From: Paraburkholderia sejongensis
GTDB taxonomy: Bacteria; Pseudomonadota; Gammaproteobacteria; Burkholderiales; Burkholderiaceae
Assembly: GCF_020880815.1 (NCBI RefSeq)
Contig: NZ_JAJITD010000017.1
Coordinates: 1-64,000, forward strand
Direction of reading: 5' to 3'
DNA: 64,000 nucleotides
Of the stretch, positions 7,554-14,899 are shown piece by piece; positions within the stretch are counted from its first letter, which is position 1; each line of letters opens with the position of its first letter. Made by a program: the position numbers and the translations under genes. The notes under the pieces were generated by a model. That model made no database searches, had not been told where the DNA came from, and saw nothing but the letters and a program-made list of their open reading frames with translations.

Positions 7554-9188
7554 ATGCCCGTAGCCGTTGCCTCCCGCCGCGCGTCGTCGTGGCCAGCCTC
7601 CTTGTCCGCCGCGCGATCCGCGCGATCCGCGCGATCTGCGATACGCAGCGTGTACCGCGCCGTCGCGCTCGCCGCGAGCGTCACCGCGCTGGCCGCGTGC
7701 AGCACCCCGGCACCGCCGCGCGACACCCGCGCGGCCGTCGAGACCATCTCGCTGTTCCCGCTCGCGAACTACGACCAGAACGTCGATCACTGGCTCGACC
7801 CGGACAGCCCCGGCTACGACCAGCCGTTTGTCAGCGCCGCCGAGCAGCGCGCGCACTTCGACGCGCTGTTCGCCCGTTACTTCGGCACCGGTCCGAACGC
7901 GCCGTCGCCATGGAATGCCGCGTATGTGAGCACGCGCGTTTTTCGCGCGCAGGGCGCGGACATTGCCGCGCTGCAGCAGCGCCGCATCGACAAGTTCGAC
8001 AACACCGGCAAACAGGGTCGCGCGCTCGGCTACGGCGAGAACTTCCGGCCGCACGACAAGGCGTGGATCGACGCGATCGCACGCAACATGAACGTCGCGC
8101 AATTCACTCAGGCGCCGTTTTATCAGCCCGAGCGCCGCGCAATCGCGACCGGCAATCTGATGGTGCGCGAGCTGCCGACCACCGATCCGTCGTTCTACGA
8201 CCATCGGCTGGCGGGCGAAGGCTATCCGTTCGACAACCTGCAGATTTCGGCGGTGCGGCCGGGCACGCCGCTGTATGTGCTGGGCAGCAGCGTCGACGGC
8301 GCGTGGCATTACGTGCAGACGCCCGACGTGCAGGGCTGGGTGCGCAGCGACGGGGTCGGTTTCGCGGACGAGCGCTTCATCGATCAATGGCGCGCGGCGG
8401 CCGGGCAGAAACTCGGCGCGGTGATCGTCGCGTCGGCGGCGGTGCGCGACAGCCACGGCGTGTTCCGCTTCGACGCGCCGGCGGGAACGATGCTGCCGTT
8501 GGTTCCGGCAGCGGCAGCAACGGCAGCGGCAACCCACAACGACGCAACAGCAACCCTCCAACTGCTCGTCCCCGCTCGCGACGTGGACGGCCGCGCGCTG
8601 ATCCGCACCGCGTCGCTCGACCCCGCCCAGATCGCGCCGATGCCGCTCGCCGCGACGCCCCGCCATCTGGCCATGCTGCTCAGGGCGCTGATCGGCCGGC
8701 CGTACGGCTGGGGCAACAGCGGCCTCTACAACGACTGTTCGTCGGAACTGCAGAGCATCTTCGCGGCATTCGGCGTGTGGCTGCCGCGTCATTCGTCGAC
8801 ACAGATGAGCGCCGGCCAGATGACCGACCTGTCGGATTCGACGCCCGCCGAGCGGCTCGACTATCTGGCGCGGCATGGGGTGCCGCTGCGCACGCTGATC
8901 TACATCGGCGGCCACGTGATGCTGTATCTCGGCAACACGACCCGCGACGGCCACGCGGTGCCGGTCGTCTATCAGGACGTGTGGGGCTTGCGGCCCGCCG
9001 ACAACAGCCGGCGCGCGGTGATCGGCGGCTCGGTGATCCTGCCGCTCTACGAGCACATCCCCGAGGACGCGACGCTGCAATCGCTCGCCGCGACGCGCAC
9101 GTTCCAGATCAGCATTCTGGGCGCGCCGCCTGGCAGCGCGACGCCGTCCACCGCGCCGCCGGCCGACGAGGACAACCCGGCGGGATAA
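7554..9188 (+). CDS. SH3 and NlpC/P60 (C40 peptidase) lipoprotein
   Basis: The protein has 544 residues as read from ATG 7554; a GTG at 7650 would give a shorter and more normal signal peptide. The lipobox LAAC puts the lipidated Cys at 49. Bacterial SH3-type segments (about 195-345) bind cell wall; the C-terminal NlpC/P60 domain (about 368-500) has Cys395 in NDCSSEL and His454 in GGHVMLY. Such enzymes cleave stem peptides of peptidoglycan at the outer face of the periplasm. The extra N-terminal residues contain three Ala-Arg-Ser repeats made by a 9-base DNA repeat at 7611-7637. The gene is monocistronic by appearance. Confidence 0.88.
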   Translation: MPVAVASRRASSWPASLSAARSARSARSAIRSVYRAVALAASVTALAACSTPAPPRDTRAAVETISLFPLANYDQNVDHWLDPDSPGYDQPFVSAAEQRAHFDALFARYFGTGPNAPSPWNAAYVSTRVFRAQGADIAALQQRRIDKFDNTGKQGRALGYGENFRPHDKAWIDAIARNMNVAQFTQAPFYQPERRAIATGNLMVRELPTTDPSFYDHRLAGEGYPFDNLQISAVRPGTPLYVLGSSVDGAWHYVQTPDVQGWVRSDGVGFADERFIDQWRAAAGQKLGAVIVASAAVRDSHGVFRFDAPAGTMLPLVPAAAATAAATHNDATATLQLLVPARDVDGRALIRTASLDPAQIAPMPLAATPRHLAMLLRALIGRPYGWGNSGLYNDCSSELQSIFAAFGVWLPRHSSTQMSAGQMTDLSDSTPAERLDYLARHGVPLRTLIYIGGHVMLYLGNTTRDGHAVPVVYQDVWGLRPADNSRRAVIGGSVILPLYEHIPEDATLQSLAATRTFQISILGAPPGSATPSTAPPADEDNPAG

Positions 9189-9322
9189 GCGCAAAAAGAT
9201 AAGCGCAAAAAATTTTCCCCGCTGTGTCGATCCGGTGGCCGCCGACTCGTCGTAATGTTGAAGACCCAGCTCAAGCAGCCGGTCTTTCCACTGAGGAATC
9301 GTTACTTCAAGGAGCCACCGTC

Positions 9323-9808
9323 ATGTCCAGCGACGCAGTCAAACCCATCCCCGACGGGATGCATTCGCTCACGCCATACCTGATCTGCAAGAACGCCGCC
9401 GACGCGATCGCGTTCTACATCAAGGCCTTCAACGCCGTCGAACAGATCCGTCTGCCGGGCCCGGACGGCAAGGTGATGCACGCGACGCTGAAGATCGGCG
9501 ACTCGATGCTGATGCTGACCGACGAATGGCCCGAGCATCAGGCGTTCGGCCCGCTCACGCTGAAGGGCACGCCGGTCACGATTCACCTGTACGTGCCGGA
9601 CGTCGACGCCAGCTTCAAACAGGCGGTCGACGCGGGCGCCACTCCGTCGATGCCGGTCACCGACATGTTCTGGGGCGACCGCTACGGTCAGGTGAAGGAC
9701 CCGTTCGGTCACAGCTGGTCGATCGCGACGCACAAGCGCGATCTGAGCGCCGAGGAAATCCAGCAGGCGATGGCCACGATGCAGTGCCCATCGGAGGAGC
9801 AGAAATAA
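9323..9808 (+). CDS. VOC-family (PhnB/glyoxalase-like) protein
   Basis: The protein has 161 residues, ATG 9323 with AAGGAG 9 bases upstream. It has two beta-alpha-beta-beta-beta units typical of the vicinal oxygen chelate fold: LTPYLICKNAADAIAFYIKAF opens the first, then VMHATLKIGDSMLML; the second has VTIHLYVPDVDASF, WGDRYGQVKDPFGHSWSIA. Members of this PhnB-like subfamily are soluble and mostly without known substrate; antibiotic or glyoxal resistance cannot be claimed here. A second VOC gene follows 92 bases later, so the two may form one transcript. Confidence 0.88.
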   Translation: MSSDAVKPIPDGMHSLTPYLICKNAADAIAFYIKAFNAVEQIRLPGPDGKVMHATLKIGDSMLMLTDEWPEHQAFGPLTLKGTPVTIHLYVPDVDASFKQAVDAGATPSMPVTDMFWGDRYGQVKDPFGHSWSIATHKRDLSAEEIQQAMATMQCPSEEQK

Positions 9809-9900
9809 GCGGCCGGGCCGATTCGACCCGCGAGCCGCGAGCCGCGAGCCGATTCGACCCGCTTCCCGCCAACCCTCAGCAGTCCGGAAGGAGCCAGCTC

Positions 9901-10377
9901 ATGCAGAAAATCGCGCCGTGCCTGTGGTTCGACGGCCAGGCGGAAGAAGCCGCGCGCTTCTACCTGTCGGTGTTTTCCGGGTCGCGCATCGCCGCGACGC
10001 TGCACTATACGGAAGCCAGTCCCGGCCGCACAGGCGACGTGCTCGCCGTGACGTTCGAGATCGAGGGCCAGGAGTTCATGGCGCTGAACGGTGGGCCGCA
10101 ATACCAGTTCACGCCGGCGATCTCGCTGATGGTGCATTGCAGCTCGCAGGCGGAAGTCGATCGCTACTGGTCGGCGCTTCTCGACAGCGGCGGCAAGACG
10201 ATGGCGTGCGGCTGGCTGACGGACCGCTATGGGGTGTCGTGGCAGATCGTCCCGGACGTGCTGCTCGACATGCTGCGCGACCCCGATCACGACAAGGCGA
10301 ACCGCGTGATGGCCGCGATGATGAAGATGATCAAGCTCGATATCGGCGAACTGGAAAAAGCCTGGCGCGGCGACTAG
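9901..10377 (+). CDS. VOC-family protein, 3-demethylubiquinone methyltransferase-like fold (PhnB-like)
   Basis: The protein has 158 residues from ATG 9901 with a strong GGAAGGAG site. It starts IAPCLWFDGQAEEAARFYLSVF and continues with TFEIEGQEFMALNGGP and DRYGVSWQIVP, the standard signature of the PhnB/3-dmu-9_3-mt group. Despite that Pfam name these proteins are VOC-fold and not proven methyltransferases. The C-terminal extension (about 120-158) is helical and Met-rich (MAAMMKMIKLDIG). It may be co-transcribed with the VOC gene at 9323. The short spacer before it contains a GAGCCGC unit three times between two copies of a 12-base motif, without visible function. Confidence 0.88.
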   Translation: MQKIAPCLWFDGQAEEAARFYLSVFSGSRIAATLHYTEASPGRTGDVLAVTFEIEGQEFMALNGGPQYQFTPAISLMVHCSSQAEVDRYWSALLDSGGKTMACGWLTDRYGVSWQIVPDVLLDMLRDPDHDKANRVMAAMMKMIKLDIGELEKAWRGD

Positions 10378-10480
10378 CAACGAAGCCGCCCGGGCCGCGG
10401 GCGCGCCGCCGCATGACGACGACGCGCCCGCGCGAACTTTGTTAGGATCGCTGTCGACCCCATCCGGCGAGACGATCCCC

Positions 10481-11689
10481 GTGCGCGCAAACCATCAGGC
10501 CTTCTTCTGCTCGCTGTTCATCGCCCGTCTCGCCGACCAGATCCTGCTGTTTCTCGTCCCCCTCGTCGTGTTTCAGACCACCCGCCAGGTGTCGTGGTCG
10601 GGCCTTGCGTTCTTCATCGAAACGCTGCCGCGCTATCTGGTGTTCCCGCTGTTCGGTGCGCTGTGCGACCGCTTCCCGCCGCTGCGGCTGATGCGCGTGA
10701 GTCAGGCGGTGCGCGCGCTCGCGTGCTTCGGCGGGATCGCCGGCTATGCGCTGTTCGGCGGCATCGGCTGGTTGATTGCGTTGTCGGCCGCATGCGGGGT
10801 CGCGACGAGCCAGGGGCTGGTCGCGCGCGAAGTGATGCTGCCGCAGATCTTCAGCACCCAGCAGATTCAGCGCGTACTCGCCTATTCGCAGCTGGCCGAT
10901 CAGTTGGGCTTCGTGCTCGGGCCGATGCTCGCCGCGCTGCTGCTCGGCGTATGGCCCTGGCAAGCGGTGGTCGCCGCGAGCGGCGTGCTGTTTCTCGCCG
11001 CCGATACCGCGCTGTTCGTCTGGCAGCGGCTGAGCGGCTTTCGCATGGCGCCGCGCAGCCCCGTCCCCGCCGCGCACTGGACCCGGCCGCTGCGCATCGC
11101 GCTGCACCACGTATGGACGCTGCCCGGCCTGAAGAAAGTGATCCTGCTCGCGGCGGCGGAAAACCTCGTGATCGGCGTCACGCTCGCGACTTCCGCGGCG
11201 ATGGTCACCGGTTTTCATGCGCAGTCGAACCGCTACTACGCGGGACTGCAAACGGCCGGGGCGCTCGCGACGGTGCTGGTGCTGCTGACGGTCGCGCGCG
11301 CCGGCTGGCCCGCGCGCGTGCTCGGCCTCGTCGCGTTCGTGACGATCTGCGCGGGCGGCGTGATCGCCGGCGCGAGCACGACGCCGTGGGGTTATGCGCT
11401 CGGCTTCCTGCTGATCGTCGGCTTCGACAAGATGTTCAACGTCTACATCCGCAGCGCGCGACTACGGATCATTCCGCCCGAGGACTACGGCAAGACGATC
11501 GGCGTCGCGATCCTGCTGAACAACCTCACGCAACCGCTCGCCGGCCTGCTGGTCGGCGTGTTCTCCGCGCGCACGCAGACCGGCCCGTTGATCGTCGCGC
11601 TGTCGCTGACGATGGGCGCGATCGGCGCGGCGGTCTCGCTCGGCGCGGCGCTGCTGCGCCGCAAGCGCGGCTGGGCGCTCGAAGAGTGA
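10481..11689 (+). CDS. MFS transporter, small-molecule efflux type
   Basis: About 402 residues from GTG 10481; an in-frame TTG at 10439 would add 14 residues. About twelve hydrophobic segments are visible, with the MFS loop 2-3 motif replaced by FGALCDRFPPLRLM (around 57-70). Other landmarks are RVLAYSQLADQLGFVLGP in the middle and a loop with RIIPPEDYGKTIGV before helix 10. It resembles the enterobactin exporter/macrolide efflux branch (MFS_3) by layout. The substrate cannot be told. It lies 100 bases after the VOC gene in the same direction, and a long AT-richer spacer follows. Confidence 0.85.
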   Translation: MRANHQAFFCSLFIARLADQILLFLVPLVVFQTTRQVSWSGLAFFIETLPRYLVFPLFGALCDRFPPLRLMRVSQAVRALACFGGIAGYALFGGIGWLIALSAACGVATSQGLVAREVMLPQIFSTQQIQRVLAYSQLADQLGFVLGPMLAALLLGVWPWQAVVAASGVLFLAADTALFVWQRLSGFRMAPRSPVPAAHWTRPLRIALHHVWTLPGLKKVILLAAAENLVIGVTLATSAAMVTGFHAQSNRYYAGLQTAGALATVLVLLTVARAGWPARVLGLVAFVTICAGGVIAGASTTPWGYALGFLLIVGFDKMFNVYIRSARLRIIPPEDYGKTIGVAILLNNLTQPLAGLLVGVFSARTQTGPLIVALSLTMGAIGAAVSLGAALLRRKRGWALEE

Positions 11690-12107
11690 GCGCCGGCGCG
11701 CCGCCGCTTCACCGTTTTATCCGGCCGGTTCTCGCAATTTATTGCCGCTTGTTCGCGCGGCATTGCGCATCCCATTTCGAGAAACGGCGATGGCATAAAA
11801 ATATGCGCCACCATTACTCAAACATAAAAAATAAATCTTTATATAAAAAAATCACCTGATTTTATGCGGAACCGCATATAGCACCACCCGCTACAATTAC
11901 GGCCCGCTCTACGGAAACCCGTACGAACCTTGAATCTTTCGAAATACTGCACAACAATCCCACCGTCGACGATTGGTATGAATAGTTCGTTCCCAGCGAG
12001 TTATTGACGCACTATTCAATTAGCGTTTAAGAATGAATTTCGCGCCCGCGCAATGGGAAGAAAAAACGCGCTATGCCGGCTGCCCTCAATCCGACTGGCG
12101 CGCTGCA
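11690..12107 (+). other. AT-rich spacer with candidate promoter and palindromic operator
   Basis: No gene is visible in these 418 bases. From about 11790 the sequence turns AT-rich. A perfect 16-base palindrome (two 7-base arms around AA) lies at 11863-11878, and a TACAAT box at 11892-11897 could be a -10, which would put the palindrome over the -35. The spacer leads to the spore-coat-U-type gene at 12108. Confidence 0.45.
11863..11878. promoter_or_regulatory. Perfect palindrome, candidate operator
   Basis: TATGCGG, AA, CCGCATA: a perfect dyad 13 bases before a TACAAT box. This placement is what a repressor operator at the -35 position would look like. No regulator gene is adjacent. Confidence 0.4.
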
Positions 12108-12635
12108 ATGAAACAAGCCCTGCTTCTGCTCGCCCTGGGCCTGCTGCTCGGCGGCGCGCCGCGCGGTGCCGGCGCGCACACTTGTAGCGCGAGCCCGTCG
12201 GCGCTCAGCTTCGGCAATGTCAGTCCGATCGCGCTGAACGCGGTCGCGGCCACCGGCAGCGTCACCGTGCAGTGCACGTGGCCCATGCTCACGCTGACGC
12301 CGAGCGTGCAGGTGTGCCTGAACCTTGGTGGCACGCGGCCGCGCTATCTGGCGAGCGGCATCGGCCAGGTGCGGTACGACCTGTATCGGGACGCCGCGCA
12401 TTCGCTCGCGTGGGGTTCGACCGCACTCGGCACCACGCCGATTTCGCTGACGCTCGACAAACCGCTGAACGGCACGCGCGCGTCGGCGACCGTGAACTTC
12501 TATGGACTGATCGCCGCGAACCCGCCGACCGTGCCGACCACCGGCAACGTCAGAACCGTCTACGCGCAGACGTTGAGCCAGACTTCGCTGAACTATGGGT
12601 TTTTCCTGATGCTCGCGCCGGGCTGCCGGCAGTGA
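12108..12635 (+). CDS. Spore coat U (SCPU) domain secreted protein, CsuA/B-like fimbrial subunit
   Basis: The protein has 175 residues from ATG 12108. Residues 1-23 are a clear signal peptide (basic start, poly-Leu core, cleavage after AGA). The mature part begins HTCSASPSALSFGNVSP and shows VTVQCTW, VCLNLGG, YDLYRDAAHSLAWG and ends YGFFLMLAPGC, the order of the SCPU domain used in archaic chaperone-usher (Csu-type) pili. Four Cys could form two disulfides. Normally several SCPU genes sit with a chaperone and usher; here the gene is alone, flanked by gene-free AT-richer DNA. It may be a remnant of an operon or an independent surface protein. Confidence 0.8.
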   Translation: MKQALLLLALGLLLGGAPRGAGAHTCSASPSALSFGNVSPIALNAVAATGSVTVQCTWPMLTLTPSVQVCLNLGGTRPRYLASGIGQVRYDLYRDAAHSLAWGSTALGTTPISLTLDKPLNGTRASATVNFYGLIAANPPTVPTTGNVRTVYAQTLSQTSLNYGFFLMLAPGCRQ

Positions 12636-12675
12636 CGACGAGCGCCGGCAGCTTCGCGATCGACGCGCGCGGCCG

Positions 12676-12727
12676 CCCCGAAGTTACCCACAGATTTTGT
12701 TGGCAAATCTGTGCATAACTTTCCGGG
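12676..12727. repeat. Large inverted repeat with DnaA-box-like arms
   Basis: The arms at 12681-12697 and 12705-12721 match at 15 of 17 positions around a 7-base loop; CCCG/CGGG extends the stem after a one-base bulge. One arm contains TTATGCACA (minus strand), fitting the DnaA-box pattern TTATNCACA; the other has TTACCCACA, one mismatch away. There is no T-run, so a normal terminator is unlikely. Confidence 0.6.
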
Positions 12728-12920
12728 AAACTCCGCAAACCGTTGATGCAACTGTCCTTTTTCCGCCGACGCCGAATCCGGGCAGCCCCGCCAGTCGTGA
12801 GGATCACCGCCTGTGGCCCGGACCGGCGAACGATCAATCAGGTTTTTATGCATACGCTGGATAAGTACAACGCAGGCAATTACAAACATCGATCTGATTT
12901 TTCCCGTAGTGCAATTAACA

Positions 12921-12934
12921 CTGATCCAGATCAG
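12921..12934. promoter_or_regulatory. 14-base dyad, candidate protein-binding site
   Basis: CTGATC, CA, GATCAG: perfect 6-base arms around 2 bases, followed by an AT-rich GTTATAAGAAATAAA stretch. It is a possible operator, but no start codon follows within 300 bases. Confidence 0.3.
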
Positions 12935-13171
12935 ATGTTATAAGAAATAAACCAGCGACCCATAGCGCAATACGGTTACGCTTTGATGACAACGCGCGCG
13001 TTGGCGGAAAAGCGCTAGTCGCCACGCGACACAATGTTAAACGCGCCCCTGCCGACAGCGACGTAAATTGGCAAAACAACGGATTGCCGTTTGGGGAAGT
13101 TCCAATGCATAAATCAAAACCTAAACCACCTGCGCATTTTTAAATCCCGCAAAGTGGAATAACCGACAAAG

Positions 13172-13224
13172 ATTGTTAAATGGCATTGTTAAATCCAGCC
13201 CGGCTCGGGCACATTTAACAAAAT
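13172..13224. repeat. Three ATTGTTAAAT motifs upstream of the sigma-like gene
   Basis: Direct copies lie at 13172-13181 and 13185-13194 (13-base period), with an inverted 9-of-10 copy starting at 13213. All are within 90 bases of the start codon at 13259. The arrangement suggests a regulator-binding array. Confidence 0.45.
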
Positions 13225-13258
13225 TCTCTTGTCTCAAAATCGGAAACTCCAGTCAATC

Positions 13259-13864
13259 ATGACCACGACTCCTGCCGGCTCATTGCAGTCGCTGTACACC
13301 GAGCGCTCGGGCTTCATGAGCGCCTGCCTAAGCGCCTGCCTGAAAGGTTGCTTGGGCGGCGGGCTGCGCAGGCTTCTGGGCGCAGGCGAGCGCGCGGACC
13401 CGCTGGCGCGCGCCGGTTTCGCGCCCCCGCCGCACGCGGGGTCCGCCGCGAGCACCGCCGGCACCGCCAGCGCCACCCACGCCGCGCTACCGCCCGGCCC
13501 GCCCCTGCTGCCGCAGCCGGCCGGCTTGTTGGGCTCGCTCGCGCGCCGGCTGGGCCTCGCGCAGCCGGACGTCCAGTCGCTCGAACACAGCTATCTGGCG
13601 ATGCTCGCATCGCAGCCCGAACTGCACGCGCCGTCGGAACAGGAACGCGCGCTCGTGCTCGCGAGCCTGCGCCGTCTCGATACGCTGCTGCCGCGGCTGA
13701 CCCCGCCGGCCCGCGCGGCGCTGCTGCTGTCGCAACTCGACGGCCTGAACGACCGGCAGATCGCCGCGCATCTCGCGGTGTCGGTGCGGACCGCCCAACG
13801 TTATCTGGCGACGGCGTTCGAAGCCTGCCTCGCCGCGCTCGATGACCAGCCCACCCGCCGTTGA
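13259..13864 (+). CDS. FecI-like ECF sigma factor with eroded region 2
   Basis: The protein has 201 residues from ATG 13259 (an in-frame TTG at 13229 is possible). The C-terminal half is a good sigma region 4: ALVLASLRRLDTLLPRL, LLLSQLDGLNDRQIAAHL, then SVRTAQRYLATAFEACL, the helix-turn-helix that reads -35 elements. The N-terminus keeps a fragment of region 2.1 (LQSLYTERSGFMSACL), but the core-binding and -10-reading part is missing; about 60 residues of Ala/Gly/Pro-rich sequence (roughly 30-90) fill the place. The stop overlaps fecR by 23 bases. It may be a decayed sigma factor or a DNA-binding relic; activity as a normal sigma is doubtful. Confidence 0.75.
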   Translation: MTTTPAGSLQSLYTERSGFMSACLSACLKGCLGGGLRRLLGAGERADPLARAGFAPPPHAGSAASTAGTASATHAALPPGPPLLPQPAGLLGSLARRLGLAQPDVQSLEHSYLAMLASQPELHAPSEQERALVLASLRRLDTLLPRLTPPARAALLLSQLDGLNDRQIAAHLAVSVRTAQRYLATAFEACLAALDDQPTRR

Positions 13865-14834
13865 CCGGCACCTCCTGCGGCAAGCCGCGCAACTGCTGGC
13901 CCGGCTCGAGGCGGCCGACGCCAGCGACACGGACCACGCCGACTGCGAACGCTGGCGCGAGCAGAGCGACGCGCACCGGCGCGCATGGGCACTCGCCGAG
14001 CAGTTGCGCCAGCAGTTCGACGCGGTGCCCGCCGGCGTCGGCCCCGCGCTGCGCGAACGCGCGGGCATCGGCACCGTGTCGCGTGGACGGCGCCGCGCAT
14101 TGAGGATGCTGACCGGCGTCGTGCTTGCGGCGCCCGCGGGATGGCTCGCGAGCCGCCTGCCGTGGCACGCGTGGAGCGCCGACTTTCACACCGCGACCGG
14201 CGAACGGCACGACGTGCTGCTCGCCGACGGCACGCAGATCACGCTCGGCAGCGCGAGCGCGGTCAACGTCGGCTTCGATGCGGGCGTGCGGCGGATTCAT
14301 CTGCTCAGCGGCGAGATCATGGTGCGCCCCGCCGACCACTCGCGCGACGCGACCAACCCGCAAAGCGAGCGCCTGCGCCCGGCGGCGCTGCTGGTGCAAA
14401 CGGCGGAAGGGGTGGTGGAAGCGCTCGGCACGCAGTTCAGCGTGCGTCAGCAAAATGGTTTCACGCGGGTGGCCGCGTTTCGCGGCGGCGCGCAACTGTC
14501 GCCCGCGGCGAGCGACGGTGTGCTGCTGATGCAGGATCAGTCGAGCACCTTCACCCGCACCGGCGTGGCGGCGCCGCGGCCGCTCGACGCGCGCGAGGCG
14601 ATGTGGACGCGCGGCCTGCTCTACGCGAACCGGATGCCGGTCGCGGATCTCGTCGCCGAACTCGCGCGCTACCGGCACGGCATCCTGCGCTACGCGGCCG
14701 ACGTCGCCGGCCTGCGCGTGTCGGGCATCTATCAGCTCACCGATACCGACGCGACGCTCGCGCTGCTGCAGCGGACCTACCCGCTGCGCCTGCGCTCGAT
14801 CACGCCGTACTGGACGGTGGTCGAAGCGCGCTGA
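13842..14834 (+). CDS. fecR: FecR-family anti-sigma/sigma regulator
   Basis: The protein has 330 residues, ATG 13842 inside the sigma-like gene. The N-terminal DUF4880-type helical domain (about 10-75) would bind the sigma factor; a membrane segment follows a basic run (RRRALRMLTGVVLAAPAGWL, about 83-102). The periplasmic FecR domain has DVLLADGTQITLGSASAVNV, HLLSGEIMV, VEALGTQFSVRQ and a C-terminal secretin/TonB-like short domain with GIYQLTDTDATLALL. In Fec-type systems it relays a signal from a TonB-dependent receptor at the outer membrane. No receptor gene lies next to it; rdgC converges from the other side. Confidence 0.9.
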   Translation: MTSPPAVDRHLLRQAAQLLARLEAADASDTDHADCERWREQSDAHRRAWALAEQLRQQFDAVPAGVGPALRERAGIGTVSRGRRRALRMLTGVVLAAPAGWLASRLPWHAWSADFHTATGERHDVLLADGTQITLGSASAVNVGFDAGVRRIHLLSGEIMVRPADHSRDATNPQSERLRPAALLVQTAEGVVEALGTQFSVRQQNGFTRVAAFRGGAQLSPAASDGVLLMQDQSSTFTRTGVAAPRPLDAREAMWTRGLLYANRMPVADLVAELARYRHGILRYAADVAGLRVSGIYQLTDTDATLALLQRTYPLRLRSITPYWTVVEAR

Positions 14835-14899
14835 GTACGGCGCCGGCCTGCATTACCGCCGTCAACACCATCCTCGACGCCCACCGCTAGCGTCAAGCG

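Larger units (their letters stand above)
12636..13258. other. Repeat-rich gene-free spacer upstream of the sigma-like gene
   Basis: More than 600 bases with no credible gene. It is more AT-rich than flanking genes. Contents: a 17-base imperfect inverted repeat with DnaA-box-like arms (12676-12727), a 14-base dyad (12921-12934), and a cluster of ATTGTTAAAT motifs (13172-13224) right before the sigma-like gene. Confidence 0.6.

Noticed and set aside
7611..7637. 9-base repeat in the NlpC/P60 lipoprotein as a sign of phase variation
   Set aside because: Three in-frame units cannot switch the frame, and a GTG downstream may be the real start.
9818..9862. GAGCCGC repeats between the two VOC genes
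   Set aside because: Only three short copies; looks like local slippage, with no features of an attachment site or operator.
12033..12107. Longer N-terminus for the SCPU protein from an ATG at 12033
   Set aside because: It would place 25 charged and mixed residues before an otherwise perfect signal peptide starting at 12108.
12676..12727. Inverted repeat as a chromosomal origin or dif site
   Set aside because: Only two DnaA-like boxes, no AT-rich unwinding element with a box cluster, no dnaA/dnaN or parAB nearby, and no XerCD-type 28-base core.
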